Part shown: positions 16,761 to 26,124 of the stretch, one piece after another
How the letters are laid out: each line of letters opens with the position of its first letter
Numbering within the stretch: position 1 is the first letter of the stretch
Assembly (NCBI RefSeq): GCF_018324205.1
Contig: NZ_AP023356.1
Location: 1,426,001-1,490,000 of the forward strand
Length of the DNA stretch: 64,000 bases
From: Actinoplanes ianthinogenes
GTDB lineage: Bacteria; Actinomycetota; Actinomycetes; Mycobacteriales; Micromonosporaceae
Direction of reading: 5' to 3'
Notes under the pieces: generated by a model
What the model saw: only the letters and a program-made list of their open reading frames with translations
Databases searched by the model: none
What the model was told of the DNA's origin: nothing
Position numbers and translations under genes: made by a program

Positions 16761-17297
16761 ATGCCTTCCAACGCCTCGGACGACCGCGGCCGGCAACGCG
16801 GCAAACGGCGGACGCGCCGGAACAGGTCCACGAATATCGGCGAATCCATGTCCATGCTCAGCCTTGGAGCAGTCAGACTCCACGTCGTCAAGGCGACGAT
16901 CGGTCTCCTCACCATTTCGACGGGGCTGGCGATAGCCCCCGAGAAGGCCGTCGACGCCTGCCGGAATCCGGCCGGTTGCGTGCGCCGAGCCGACCCTCGC
17001 CACGTCGGACAGCAGACGCAGGACCGGTGCGCGGCGGACCCCGCGGACGTGCCCGAGCCGGACGACGCTGTGCTGCATTGCGTGACCATGACACCCGGCG
17101 AGACGCTGACCATCCACCTCAGACCTCGGCACTCCAAAGGATTCAAGCCGATCCAGCGACAGAGGGTGCGCGAGAGGGATTTCTGGATCTTTCTCAACCT
17201 GGGTGACCACGTGAAACCGGACGCCACGAGCGCGGACCTGTTCATCGAGGGCAACCGGGGCACGCTGAGTCGCATCAAGTTCAGGTTCACCGGCTGA
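16761..17297 (+). CDS. Hypothetical protein with a basic N-terminus and one hydrophobic segment
   Basis: This encodes 178 residues. The first 30 are highly basic (RGKRRTRRNR), followed by a hydrophobic stretch (about 38-60) that could be an N-terminal membrane anchor or signal. A cysteine-rich region (ACRNPAGC, DRCAADP, VLHCVTM) and a beta-rich C-terminal domain (SADLFIEGNRGTLSRIKFRFTG in part) come next. Third codon positions are GC-rich on this strand, which favours it over the opposing ORF at 16692-17309. AGAGAG lies before the ATG. AT content around the gene is higher than in its neighbours, which hints at acquisition or fast evolution. No family is recognised. Confidence 0.5.
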   Translation: MPSNASDDRGRQRGKRRTRRNRSTNIGESMSMLSLGAVRLHVVKATIGLLTISTGLAIAPEKAVDACRNPAGCVRRADPRHVGQQTQDRCAADPADVPEPDDAVLHCVTMTPGETLTIHLRPRHSKGFKPIQRQRVRERDFWIFLNLGDHVKPDATSADLFIEGNRGTLSRIKFRFTG

Positions 17298-17399
17298 TCC
17301 CGCATTCACGAGCTGGACGTAACGGCGGCTGCACGCCAGCCGCCACTCAGCGGACGGCCGGGAGGCGGTGCGGTGTTCGTACCGTAAGTGGGTTTGATC

Positions 17400-18883
<1,484 letters not shown>

Positions 18884-18918
18884 CCCGCGGGATCGCCCGG
18901 GGCCGCCATGATCAGCAC

Positions 18919-19506
18919 ATGATCTGGCGGCCCCTCCCCCTGCTCGCGCTGGTCCTCGTGGCCGGCTGCACCGACGCCGGCCCGCCGGCACCGGAGAAGA
19001 CGGTGGCCGCCTGCACGGGCGGGCAGATCACGTTCGGCACGGCGGTCACCGGCGAGCTGCTGACCGGCGTGACCGAGATGCTGGACGCCGAGGTCAAGGG
19101 GATGACGCTCAAGGACGACTACACCGAGCTCGCCACCCGGACCGCTCAGGTGCGGGCCCCGGCGCAGGTGCCCGCGCGGGAGGTCTATCAGCGGCTGGCG
19201 GACACCTACGCGGCGGAGGACCGGCCGCTGGTCGATCTCGGCAAGGTCCACCACCTGGACACGAGCGGCTCGGCGACGTTCGACGGGACCGGCCGGTTCG
19301 TGAGCTACGAGTCGATCACCACGCTGGACATGCCGTTCAGCTACACCTGCGGCGGCACGACCAGCCAGGGCACGGTGGTCAGCTGGCTGGCCACCGAGCT
19401 GGCCGGCCTGCTGAACTGCGATGAGCCGGAGGTGGGCCCGTCACCGGCCGGCCAGCGAGCCGCGGTGACCGATCAGGTCCGCGAACTCCGCTGCCCGGAC
19501 GCCTGA
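18919..19506 (+). CDS. Secreted lipoprotein of unknown function (intact copy)
   Basis: This encodes 195 residues, with a short signal and the lipobox LVAGC (Cys17). The mature protein contains conserved cysteines (VAACTGGQ, FSYTCGGT, LLNCDEP, ELRCPDA). A second half starting VPAREVYQRLAD is repeated by the next ORF downstream. The ORF begins 35 bp after the xylanase stop and may be cotranscribed. No known family is recognised; extracytoplasmic location is inferred from the lipobox. Confidence 0.75.
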   Translation: MIWRPLPLLALVLVAGCTDAGPPAPEKTVAACTGGQITFGTAVTGELLTGVTEMLDAEVKGMTLKDDYTELATRTAQVRAPAQVPAREVYQRLADTYAAEDRPLVDLGKVHHLDTSGSATFDGTGRFVSYESITTLDMPFSYTCGGTTSQGTVVSWLATELAGLLNCDEPEVGPSPAGQRAAVTDQVRELRCPDA

Positions 19507-19535
19507 CGGGTGGCACGGACATTGGCGACGGGGAC

Positions 19536-19856
19536 GTGCCGCGTGAGGAGATCTACCGGCGGTTCGCGGCGAGGGTGAACACCGACGGCGAGATCGACGT
19601 GGTCGCTTACGGCACGGCGTGGGAGCTGGATCCGGACAGCGGCGTCACCACGCAGGGCCCGGGCGACGTCGCGGTGGCGGTCGGGATCACCGCGGTCGAC
19701 GCGACCTTCACCTATGCGTGCGGCGGCGTCACGGTGCGGGGAACGGTCAACTCCTGGCGTCCGAGCCACGAGACGCTGATCTTCGACTGCTCGGACGACG
19801 CCGATCCGCCCGCCGGCGCGATGGAACGGCAGGCCCGGAAACTGACCTGCCGCTGA
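19536..19856 (+). pseudogene. Truncated duplicate of the preceding lipoprotein
   Basis: This encodes 106 residues matching the second half of the gene before it. Both have VP(R/A)(E)E(I/V)Y(Q/R)R(L/F)A, then an AWELD/VHHLD strand, a (T/S)YxCGG core and a terminal Arg/Leu-(T/R)C. The signal peptide, lipobox and first half are missing. A GTG lies at 19536, but the frame continues upstream without a clear start and is shifted relative to the intact copy. I read it as a tandem partial duplication that lost its 5' end. A short functional ORF cannot be excluded. Confidence 0.6.
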
Positions 19857-20064
19857 CCTCGGCAGCCGGGGGGTCCTGGGCATCCTGGGACTGGTGGCGG
19901 CGGCGTCACCGGCCACCGCCCCGCCGGCCGCCGGCGCCGCCCAGGCGGCCGCGCTCGCCGGGTGCCCGGCCAACTCGCGCAGGCGGGCGACGTGGGCGTG
20001 CAGCGAGCGGCGCGCCTGCGGCGGCGGCTATCGGATCGAGGGGCGGGTCCCTACTTCTCCGGGA
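19857..20064. other. Gap between lipoprotein remnant and thiolase gene
   Basis: No gene is supported. On the plus strand a short open stretch reads like an Ala-rich secretion signal followed by a cysteine-containing segment (GCPANS, CSERRACGGGY), which might be another decayed secreted-protein fragment of the same cluster. Confidence 0.35.
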
Positions 20065-21342
20065 TCACTTCTCCAGGATCGCGACGACGCCCTGGCCGCC
20101 GGCGGCACAGATGGAGATCAGGCCGCGGCCGGAGCCCTTCTGCGCGAGCAGCTTGGCCAGCGTCGCGACGATCCGGCCGCCGGTCGCCGCGAACGGGTGG
20201 CCGGCCGCCAGCGAGGAGCCGTTGACGTTCAGCTTGCTCCGGTCGATCGTGCCGAGCGGCGCGTCCAGGCCGAGTTTCTCCTTGCAGAACTCCGGCGACT
20301 CCCAGGCCGCGAGGGTGGCCAGCACCTGCGACGCGAACGCCTCGTGGATCTCGTAGTAGTCGAAGTCCTGCAAGGTCAGGCCGTTGCGGGCGAGCATCCG
20401 GGGCACCGCGTAGGCCGGCGCCATCAGCAGGCCCTCGTCGCCGTGCACGTAGTCGACCGCGGCCGCCTGGGAATCCGCGAAATACGCCAGGACCGGGAGC
20501 GAGTGCGCCTCGGCCCACTCCTCGGAGGCGAGCAGCACCGTGGACGCGCCGTCGGTGAGCGGCGTCGAGTTGCCCGCCGTCATGGTCGCGCCCTCCTTGC
20601 CGTATACCGGCTTGAGTTTCGCCAGCTTCTCCAGACTGGAGTCGGCACGCAGGTTCTGATCGCGGGTCAGGCCCAGATAGGGCGTCATCAGATCGTCGAA
20701 GAAGCCCTTTTCGTACGCCGCGGCGAGGTGCTGATGCGACGCCAGCGCCAGCTCGTCCTGCGCCTGCCGCTCGATCTGCCAGCGCAGCGCGGTGATCGCC
20801 GCGTGCTCGCCCATCGACAGCCCGGTCCGCGGCTCGGCGTTGCGCGGGATCTCCGGCCGCACGGCGTGCTGCGGCCGGAGCTTGGCCGCCGCCTTGAGCC
20901 GCGCGCCCAGGGTCCGAGCCCGGTTCAGCTCCAGCAGCGCGAGCCGCATGTCCTCGTTCACCTGCAACGGCGCGTCCGAGGTGGTGTCCACGCCACCGGC
21001 GACGCCGGCCTCGATCTGGCCCAGCGCGATCTTGTTGGCCACCAGGATGGCGGCCTCCAGGCCGGTGCCGCAGGCCTGCTGGATGTCGTAGGCCGGGGTG
21101 TGCGGGTCGAGGCGGGAGCCGAGCACCACCTCGCGGGTCAGGTTGAAGTCGCGGGAGTGCTTGAGCACCGCGCCGGCCACCACCTCGCCGAGGCGCTCGC
21201 CGGCCAGGCCGAACCGGGCGATCAGCCCGTCCAGCGCGGCGGTGAGCATGTCCTGGTTGCTCGCCGCGGCATATTTGCTGTTCGACCGGGCGAACGGGAT
21301 ACGGTTACCGCCCAGGACGGCGACACGGCGCACGGTCGGCAC
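20065..21342 (-). CDS. Acetyl-CoA C-acyltransferase (thiolase), FadA2-like
   Basis: This encodes 425 residues from the GTG at 21342, which has GGAGGA correctly spaced inside the longer open frame. The nucleophile is C91 in QQACGTGLEA. HEAFASQ, LAAGHPFAATGGR and the terminal CAAGGQG complete the thiolase active site. It catalyses the last step of beta-oxidation or the reverse condensation. It is divergent from the FabG4-like reductase, and the order thiolase / FabG4-like / MaoC hydratase matches Rv0243-Rv0242c-Rv0241c (fadA2-fabG4-htdX) in M. tuberculosis, as I recall it. Confidence 0.93.
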   Translation of the reverse strand: MPTVRRVAVLGGNRIPFARSNSKYAAASNQDMLTAALDGLIARFGLAGERLGEVVAGAVLKHSRDFNLTREVVLGSRLDPHTPAYDIQQACGTGLEAAILVANKIALGQIEAGVAGGVDTTSDAPLQVNEDMRLALLELNRARTLGARLKAAAKLRPQHAVRPEIPRNAEPRTGLSMGEHAAITALRWQIERQAQDELALASHQHLAAAYEKGFFDDLMTPYLGLTRDQNLRADSSLEKLAKLKPVYGKEGATMTAGNSTPLTDGASTVLLASEEWAEAHSLPVLAYFADSQAAAVDYVHGDEGLLMAPAYAVPRMLARNGLTLQDFDYYEIHEAFASQVLATLAAWESPEFCKEKLGLDAPLGTIDRSKLNVNGSSLAAGHPFAATGGRIVATLAKLLAQKGSGRGLISICAAGGQGVVAILEK

Positions 21343-21417
21343 GGCGATCCTCCACACATCGAAGATTGATTCACTTCACAAGCGCAAGCTATCGACAAAC
21401 TCGAAGCTACTGACGGG

Positions 21418-21423
21418 TAGGGT
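21418..21423 (+). promoter_or_regulatory. Leaderless -10 hexamer TAGGGT of the FabG4-like gene
   Basis: TAGGGT ends 6 nt before the ATG at 21430. The -35 is poor (TCGACA at 21392 with a 20-bp spacer). The identical hexamer with identical spacing precedes the SnoaL-like gene at 2319. Confidence 0.45.
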
Positions 21424-21429
21424 ACTCGC

Positions 21430-22770
21430 ATGGCTGACAGGTACGCGAACTTCGCCAACTCCGGTCTGGGCCGGACGGTGGTCAAGCGGCTCGGGCTGCC
21501 CGACCCGCCCCGGCTGCGACGCTACCGCCCGGGCGACCCGCTCGTGTCCGGTCCGGTGCTGCTCGGCGCGGCGCCCGGCGGGCGGCTGTCCGGCGAGGTC
21601 GGCAAGCTGCTGGAGAGCGCGGGCGTGACGGTCGCCGAGAGCGGGGCGGCGGGCACGAAGTACGCGGCGCTGGTCTTCGACGCGACCGGGATCGGGGACT
21701 CCGAGCAGCTGCGAGCGCTTTTCGACTTCTTCCAGCCGTACGCGAGGAGTTTGACCGGGTGCGGCCGGGTCATCGTGCTGGGCACCCCACCGGAAGCCGC
21801 AGCGGGCCCGAGAGAGGCGACCGCGCAGCGGAGCCTGGAGGGTCTGACCCGCAGCATCGGCAAGGAGTTCGGCCGCGGCACCACCAGTCAGCTGGTCTAC
21901 GTCGCGCCCGGCGGGGAGCAGGCGGTCGAGTCGACGCTGCGGTTCCTGCTCAGCGGGCGGTCCGCCTACGTCTCCGGCCAGGTGATCCGGATCGGAGCCG
22001 GCAGCGCGAGCGCCCCGGCCGACTGGGACAAACCGCTGGACGGCAAGCTCGCGCTGGTCACCGGCGCGGCCCGGGGCATCGGCGCGGCGATCGCGGCGAC
22101 CCTCGCCCGGGACGGCGCCGAGGTGATCGCGCTGGACGTGCCGGGCGCCGGCGACGCCCTGGCCGACGTGGCGAACAAGGCGAGGGGCCGCGCCCTGCAA
22201 CTCGACCTGACCGCCGCCGACGCGGCGGAACGCCTCGCCGGTTACCTCTCGGCCGGACCGCACGCCGGTGTCGACATCGTGGTGCACAACGCCGGCATCA
22301 CCCGGGACAAGACCATCGCCCGGATGGACGCGAGCCGGTGGGACTCGGTGATCGGGGTCAACCTGACCGCCCCGGAGCGGGTCAACGACCTGCTGCTGGA
22401 GCGCGGCCTGGTCACACCGGGCGGCCGGATCGTGGGCGTCGCCTCGATCGCCGGGATCGCCGGGAACCGGGGGCAGACCAACTACGCCACCAGCAAGGCC
22501 GGGGTGATCGGGCTGGTCCAGTCGACCGCGCCGATCCTGGCCGCCAAGGACATCACGATCAACGCGGTGGCGCCCGGGTTCATCGAGACGGCGATGACCG
22601 CGAAGATGCCGATCGGGCTGCGCGAGGCCGGGCGCCGGCTGAACAGCATGTCGCAGGGCGGCCTGCCGATCGACGTGGCCGAGACGATCGCCTGGTTCGC
22701 GTCGCCGGGCTCGGCGACGATCACCGGGAACGTGGTGCGCGTCTGCGGCCAGAGCCTGCTGGGGGCCTGA
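21430..22770 (+). CDS. High-molecular-weight 3-oxoacyl-ACP/CoA reductase, FabG4-like
   Basis: This encodes 446 residues, about 200 more than ordinary FabG. The N-terminal flavodoxin-like domain (1-195) is typical of HMwFabG proteins. The C-terminal short-chain dehydrogenase domain has the dinucleotide motif TGAARGIG (211-218), NAG at 287-289, and the catalytic S339, Y352, K356 (GVASIAGIAG, NYATSKAG). It reduces 3-oxoacyl-CoA with NADH. It is followed by a MaoC hydratase gene 1 nt later, so these act in successive fatty-acid steps with the divergent thiolase. A TAGGGT hexamer 6 nt upstream implies leaderless expression. Confidence 0.93.
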   Translation: MADRYANFANSGLGRTVVKRLGLPDPPRLRRYRPGDPLVSGPVLLGAAPGGRLSGEVGKLLESAGVTVAESGAAGTKYAALVFDATGIGDSEQLRALFDFFQPYARSLTGCGRVIVLGTPPEAAAGPREATAQRSLEGLTRSIGKEFGRGTTSQLVYVAPGGEQAVESTLRFLLSGRSAYVSGQVIRIGAGSASAPADWDKPLDGKLALVTGAARGIGAAIAATLARDGAEVIALDVPGAGDALADVANKARGRALQLDLTAADAAERLAGYLSAGPHAGVDIVVHNAGITRDKTIARMDASRWDSVIGVNLTAPERVNDLLLERGLVTPGGRIVGVASIAGIAGNRGQTNYATSKAGVIGLVQSTAPILAAKDITINAVAPGFIETAMTAKMPIGLREAGRRLNSMSQGGLPIDVAETIAWFASPGSATITGNVVRVCGQSLLGA

Positions 22771-22771
22771 G

Positions 22772-23605
22772 GTGGTGGCGGTCGTCGAGCTGAGCGAGGG
22801 GCCGGGCACCGGGGCGGCCTATGCCAAGGCCGCCCTCGGGATGCTGCCCGGGATGCGGCGCGGCGGCGCCCTGCCGGACGTCGAGCTGGTCCATCGTGGG
22901 GTCACGGTGGACCGGGCGCACCTGGCTCGGTACGACCGGGTGTGCGGGCTGCGGCTGACCGATGCGCTCCCCGGGACCTATCCGCATGTCTTGGCGTTTC
23001 CGCTGGCCATGCGGCTGATGTCGGCCGGCGACTTCCCGCTGCCGATGATCGGGCTGGTGCACGTGTCGAACCGGATCACCGTGCGGCGGGCGATCGACGC
23101 GGGCAGCCGGTTGGATCTGGCGGTGCGGGCGGTCGATCTGCGGGAGCATCCGCGGGGGCGGCAGTTCGACGTGGTGGCGACGGCCTCGGTGGACGGCGAG
23201 GAGGTGTGGCGGGGCGTGTCGACCTATCTGCGCAAGGAGTCGGCCGGGTCGCGTTCGGAGCACCCCGATCCCGTCCCCTCCGGTGGCGCGGTCTGGCGAC
23301 TGACCGCTCGCACGGGCACGGACTACGCCGCCGTCTCCGGGGACCGGAACCCGATCCACACCTCCCGGGTCGGGGCGAAACTGTTCGGCTTCCCGCGGCA
23401 GATCGCGCACGGCATGTGGACCAAGGCCCGGTGCCTGGCCGCGCTCGAGGGCCGGTTGCCGGCGGCGTACACGGTCGAGGTCGCCTTCAAGCAGCCGATC
23501 CTGCTGCCGTCCACGGTCCGTTTCACCTCGTCGCCGGCGGACGGTGGCTGGGAGTTCGGCGTGCACGGCAAGCGGCCGCACCTGACCGGCGCGATCACCG
23601 CTTAG
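22772..23605 (+). CDS. MaoC-like (3R)-hydroxyacyl dehydratase/hydratase, HtdX-like
   Basis: This encodes 277 residues forming a double hotdog. The second half has the hydratase motif YAAVSGDRNPIHTS (Asp and His catalytic) followed by GFPRQIAHGMWT, the hydratase-2 signature. It interconverts trans-2-enoyl and (R)-3-hydroxyacyl thioesters. The GTG start lies 1 nt after the reductase stop, so expression is coupled. The 3' end overlaps the convergent DUF4232 lipoprotein gene by 11 nt. Confidence 0.92.
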   Translation: MVAVVELSEGPGTGAAYAKAALGMLPGMRRGGALPDVELVHRGVTVDRAHLARYDRVCGLRLTDALPGTYPHVLAFPLAMRLMSAGDFPLPMIGLVHVSNRITVRRAIDAGSRLDLAVRAVDLREHPRGRQFDVVATASVDGEEVWRGVSTYLRKESAGSRSEHPDPVPSGGAVWRLTARTGTDYAAVSGDRNPIHTSRVGAKLFGFPRQIAHGMWTKARCLAALEGRLPAAYTVEVAFKQPILLPSTVRFTSSPADGGWEFGVHGKRPHLTGAITA

Positions 23606-24233
23606 CCGGGGCCTCGGTGGGGTCGGCGGACGGCTGCCAGGCGCTGACCGCGAAGCGGCCGGTGCTGCCGAAATCGAGGGGCCCGTCCGGCTCGAGGGTC
23701 TGTGCCGGGCGGCCGGCGAGGGGCGCGATCCGCAGGTACTTCCCGTTGGCCGGTGGTTTCGAGATGTCGTCGTAGGTGCTGCGCCAGGCCAGCGCGAAGC
23801 CGGCGCGCCGGCCGGGGCGCAGTGTCACCGGTTGCGGCGGGCCGTCCCACGGCATGGTGCCGAGGATCTCGGTGACCCCGTTGAGGACCCGCACGTCAAG
23901 GGGCGCCCGGTCCTCGTCGAGCGCCTGGACGGCCGGGTAACCCTTCAGGCGGTAGGTCTCGGTGCCGCAGTTGACCAGCGTGATGCTGAGGACGCGCAGG
24001 CCGGCCGCGGCGTCGCCGCCACCCTGCTCCAGGCGAACCCCCTCGGGCGGGCAGGTCGGCGCGGTGCTGGGCGACGGCGCTCCGGACGGCGTTCCGGCCG
24101 ACGCGGAGGGCGGCGGCGGGGAGGGCGTCGTCGCGTCGCCGTCGGCCGTGCCGATGGGCTGGGGCGCGCAGCCGGCCAGCAGCACGACGGCGGCCAGCGG
24201 AACGGCACGGCGGCAGGCCTGAATTCCGATCAC
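23595..24233 (-). CDS. DUF4232-type secreted lipoprotein
   Basis: This encodes 212 residues from a GTG at 24233. It has a basic n-region, a hydrophobic core and the lipobox VVLLAGC, then a Pro/Ser/Thr-rich linker (about 28-60). The mature beta-sandwich has the DUF4232 pattern: CPPEGVRLE, GLRVLSITLVNCGTETYRLKGYP in part (LVNCGTETYRLKGYP), then VTLRPGRRAGFALAWR in part. These are actinobacterial extracellular lipoproteins of unknown role. The longer open frame to 24794 is not needed. Confidence 0.85.
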   Translation of the reverse strand: MIGIQACRRAVPLAAVVLLAGCAPQPIGTADGDATTPSPPPPSASAGTPSGAPSPSTAPTCPPEGVRLEQGGGDAAAGLRVLSITLVNCGTETYRLKGYPAVQALDEDRAPLDVRVLNGVTEILGTMPWDGPPQPVTLRPGRRAGFALAWRSTYDDISKPPANGKYLRIAPLAGRPAQTLEPDGPLDFGSTGRFAVSAWQPSADPTEAPAKR

Positions 24234-24265
24234 CGGGCCATCCTGCCCGGCCGGGGCAAGCACCC

Positions 24266-24655
24266 TCAGGAGTGGGCGCTGCTGAACGCGATGTAGATGA
24301 TCAGCAGGGCGGGCACCAGCAGGCCGTAGGCGGCGGAGCGGTCCAGCAGGGGCTTGCCCGGGTCGAGGGTGCGGTCGTTGGCGGGCCGCTCGGAGTCCGG
24401 CAGCAGCGCGACCCGGGCCCGGCGCACCGTGTTCAGCACCAGCACACCTGGCGTGATGATCATCGACAGCATCCCCCACCAGCCGCGCAGCAGCGTGTGC
24501 GCGCTGATGTCGCGGTAGGCGGCCAGCCCACACTGCTTGCAGAACGGGCCGTCGATCCGGCGGAAGCGCATCAGCACCAGCAGGCCCTCGTGCCCGTGGA
24601 AGCTGACTTTCGCGGCGGGCGCCCGGTGACAGACGCGGCACGAGGTCTCGGACAC
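24266..24655 (-). CDS. Small membrane protein with a two-CxxC zinc-ribbon-like N-terminus
   Basis: This encodes 129 residues from GTG at 24655 (MSETSCRVCHRAPA), placed by GAAGGA seven bases upstream. CRVCH and CKQC, about 40 residues apart, could bind one zinc. Two hydrophobic helices follow (about 58-75 and 107-125). The pattern is seen in actinobacterial membrane proteins with no assigned function. It is on the same strand as the DUF4232 gene and ends 33 bp before that gene begins. Confidence 0.75.
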   Translation of the reverse strand: MSETSCRVCHRAPAAKVSFHGHEGLLVLMRFRRIDGPFCKQCGLAAYRDISAHTLLRGWWGMLSMIITPGVLVLNTVRRARVALLPDSERPANDRTLDPGKPLLDRSAAYGLLVPALLIIYIAFSSAHS

Positions 24656-24784
24656 GAACACTTCCTTCGGAACGCACGCGGGCAGTGATGGATTTACCTG
24701 ATCCACTTGGCGGACGCATGCTACGGCATGGCACTCCGGCGGCGCGGCGGTCGGCCTCGCGCACGGACCGGCCGCGGTGCTCCG

Positions 24785-24872
24785 GGTCGTACAAAATGGG
24801 GTGGGGGAAAGCGGTGCCGGACCAATGAGAAACCTCAGGGGGTTGTGAGTTCCGTTACGCGGCCCGTAGGGT
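24785..24872 (+). promoter_or_regulatory. Upstream region of the acyl-CoA dehydrogenase operon
   Basis: It contains GGTCGTACAAAAT (24785-24797), a second exact copy of the 13-mer at 735, and a -10-like TAGGGT (24867-24872). The latter is 18 nt before the ATG at 24891, so this transcript would have a short leader. No known operator is recognised. Confidence 0.35.
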
Positions 24873-24890
24873 TACCGGCGAGTTAACTGG

Positions 24891-26123
24891 ATGCGGTCGA
24901 AGGGTCCTGTGGTGGAGTTCTGGCTCGATCTCAACGAGGAACAATCGGATCTGCGTGACTGGATCCACGGCTTCGCGGAGCAGGTCATCCGGCCCGCCGC
25001 GGCCGAGTGGGACGAGCGCGAGGAGACGCCCTGGCCGGTGCTCCAGGAGGCGGCGAAAATCGGGCTCTACGGTTTCGAGTTTCTGATCAACACCTGGGCC
25101 GACAACACCGGGCTGTCGCTGCCGATCGCCAACGAGGAGCTGTTCTGGGGCGACGGCGGGATCGGGATGGCGATCTCCGGCACCTCGCTCGCGGTCGCCG
25201 CGATCTACGGGTCGGGCACGCCGGAGCAGCTGGTCGAGTGGGTGCCGCAGTGCTTCGGTGACGCCGACGAGCCGAAGGTGGCCGCGTTCTGCTCGACCGA
25301 GCCGGAGGCGGGGTCGGACGTCGCCTCGATGAAGACCCGGGCGGTCTACCACGAGGCCACCGACGAGTGGGTGCTCACCGGGCAGAAGGCTTACGCCACC
25401 AACGGCGGCATCGCCAACGTGCACGTGGTGACCGCCAGCGTCGACCCGGAGCTCGGCTCCCGCGGGCAGGCCGCGTTCATCGTCCCGCCCGGCACGAACG
25501 GGCTGGTCGGCACGAAGAAGCTGAAGAAGCTCGGCCTGCGCGCCTCGCACACCGCCGACGTCTTCCTGGACGAGGTCCGGCTCCCGGGCAGCTGTCTGCT
25601 CGGCGGCAAGGACGCCCTCGACGAGCGCCTCGCGCGAGCCCGCAGCGCCGCTCCCAAGAACAAGAACGCCGCCATGCGGACGTTCGAGCTGTCCCGCCCC
25701 GCAGTCGGCGCCCAGGCGCTCGGCATCGCCCGCGCCGCGTACGAGTACGCGCTGGAGTACGCGAAGCACCGCGTCGCCTTCGGCCGGCCGATCATCGAGA
25801 ACCAGGCGATCGCGTTCGCCCTGGCGGACATGAAGATGGAGATCGACGCCGCGCGCCTGCTGGTCTGGCGGGCCGCCTGGATGGGCCGCAACGACAAGCC
25901 GTTCACCGCGGGCGAGGGCTCGATGTCGAAGCTGAAGGCCGGCGAGGTGGCCGTCGCGGTCACCGAGAAGGCGGTGCAGATCCTCGGCGGCGCCGGCTAC
26001 CTGCGCGAGCACCCGGTGGAGCGGATGTTCCGGGACGCCAAGATCTACACGATCTTCGAGGGCACCTCGGAGATCCAGCGCCTGGTGATCTCCCGAGCGA
26101 TCTCCGGAATGCAGATCCGCTGA
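24891..26123 (+). CDS. Acyl-CoA dehydrogenase family protein
   Basis: This encodes 410 residues, full length for a FAD-dependent acyl-CoA dehydrogenase. FCSTEPEAGSDVASMKTRA in part (STEPEAGSD), GQKAYATNGG, and the C-terminal IFEGTSEIQRL with the catalytic-base region are typical. It introduces the 2,3 double bond of acyl-CoA. The gene runs 1 nt from the acyl-CoA synthetase gene, forming an activation-plus-oxidation pair. A GTG pair at 24909/24912 with GAAGGG upstream is an alternative start. Confidence 0.9.
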   Translation: MRSKGPVVEFWLDLNEEQSDLRDWIHGFAEQVIRPAAAEWDEREETPWPVLQEAAKIGLYGFEFLINTWADNTGLSLPIANEELFWGDGGIGMAISGTSLAVAAIYGSGTPEQLVEWVPQCFGDADEPKVAAFCSTEPEAGSDVASMKTRAVYHEATDEWVLTGQKAYATNGGIANVHVVTASVDPELGSRGQAAFIVPPGTNGLVGTKKLKKLGLRASHTADVFLDEVRLPGSCLLGGKDALDERLARARSAAPKNKNAAMRTFELSRPAVGAQALGIARAAYEYALEYAKHRVAFGRPIIENQAIAFALADMKMEIDAARLLVWRAAWMGRNDKPFTAGEGSMSKLKAGEVAVAVTEKAVQILGGAGYLREHPVERMFRDAKIYTIFEGTSEIQRLVISRAISGMQIR

Positions 26124-26124
26124 C

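Noticed and set aside
24891-26123. Equating the acyl-CoA dehydrogenase with FadE5 to complete the mycobacterial synteny
   Set aside because: FadE5 is a much longer protein of about 600 residues. This one has 410 residues and lies 1.3 kb away beyond two unrelated genes.
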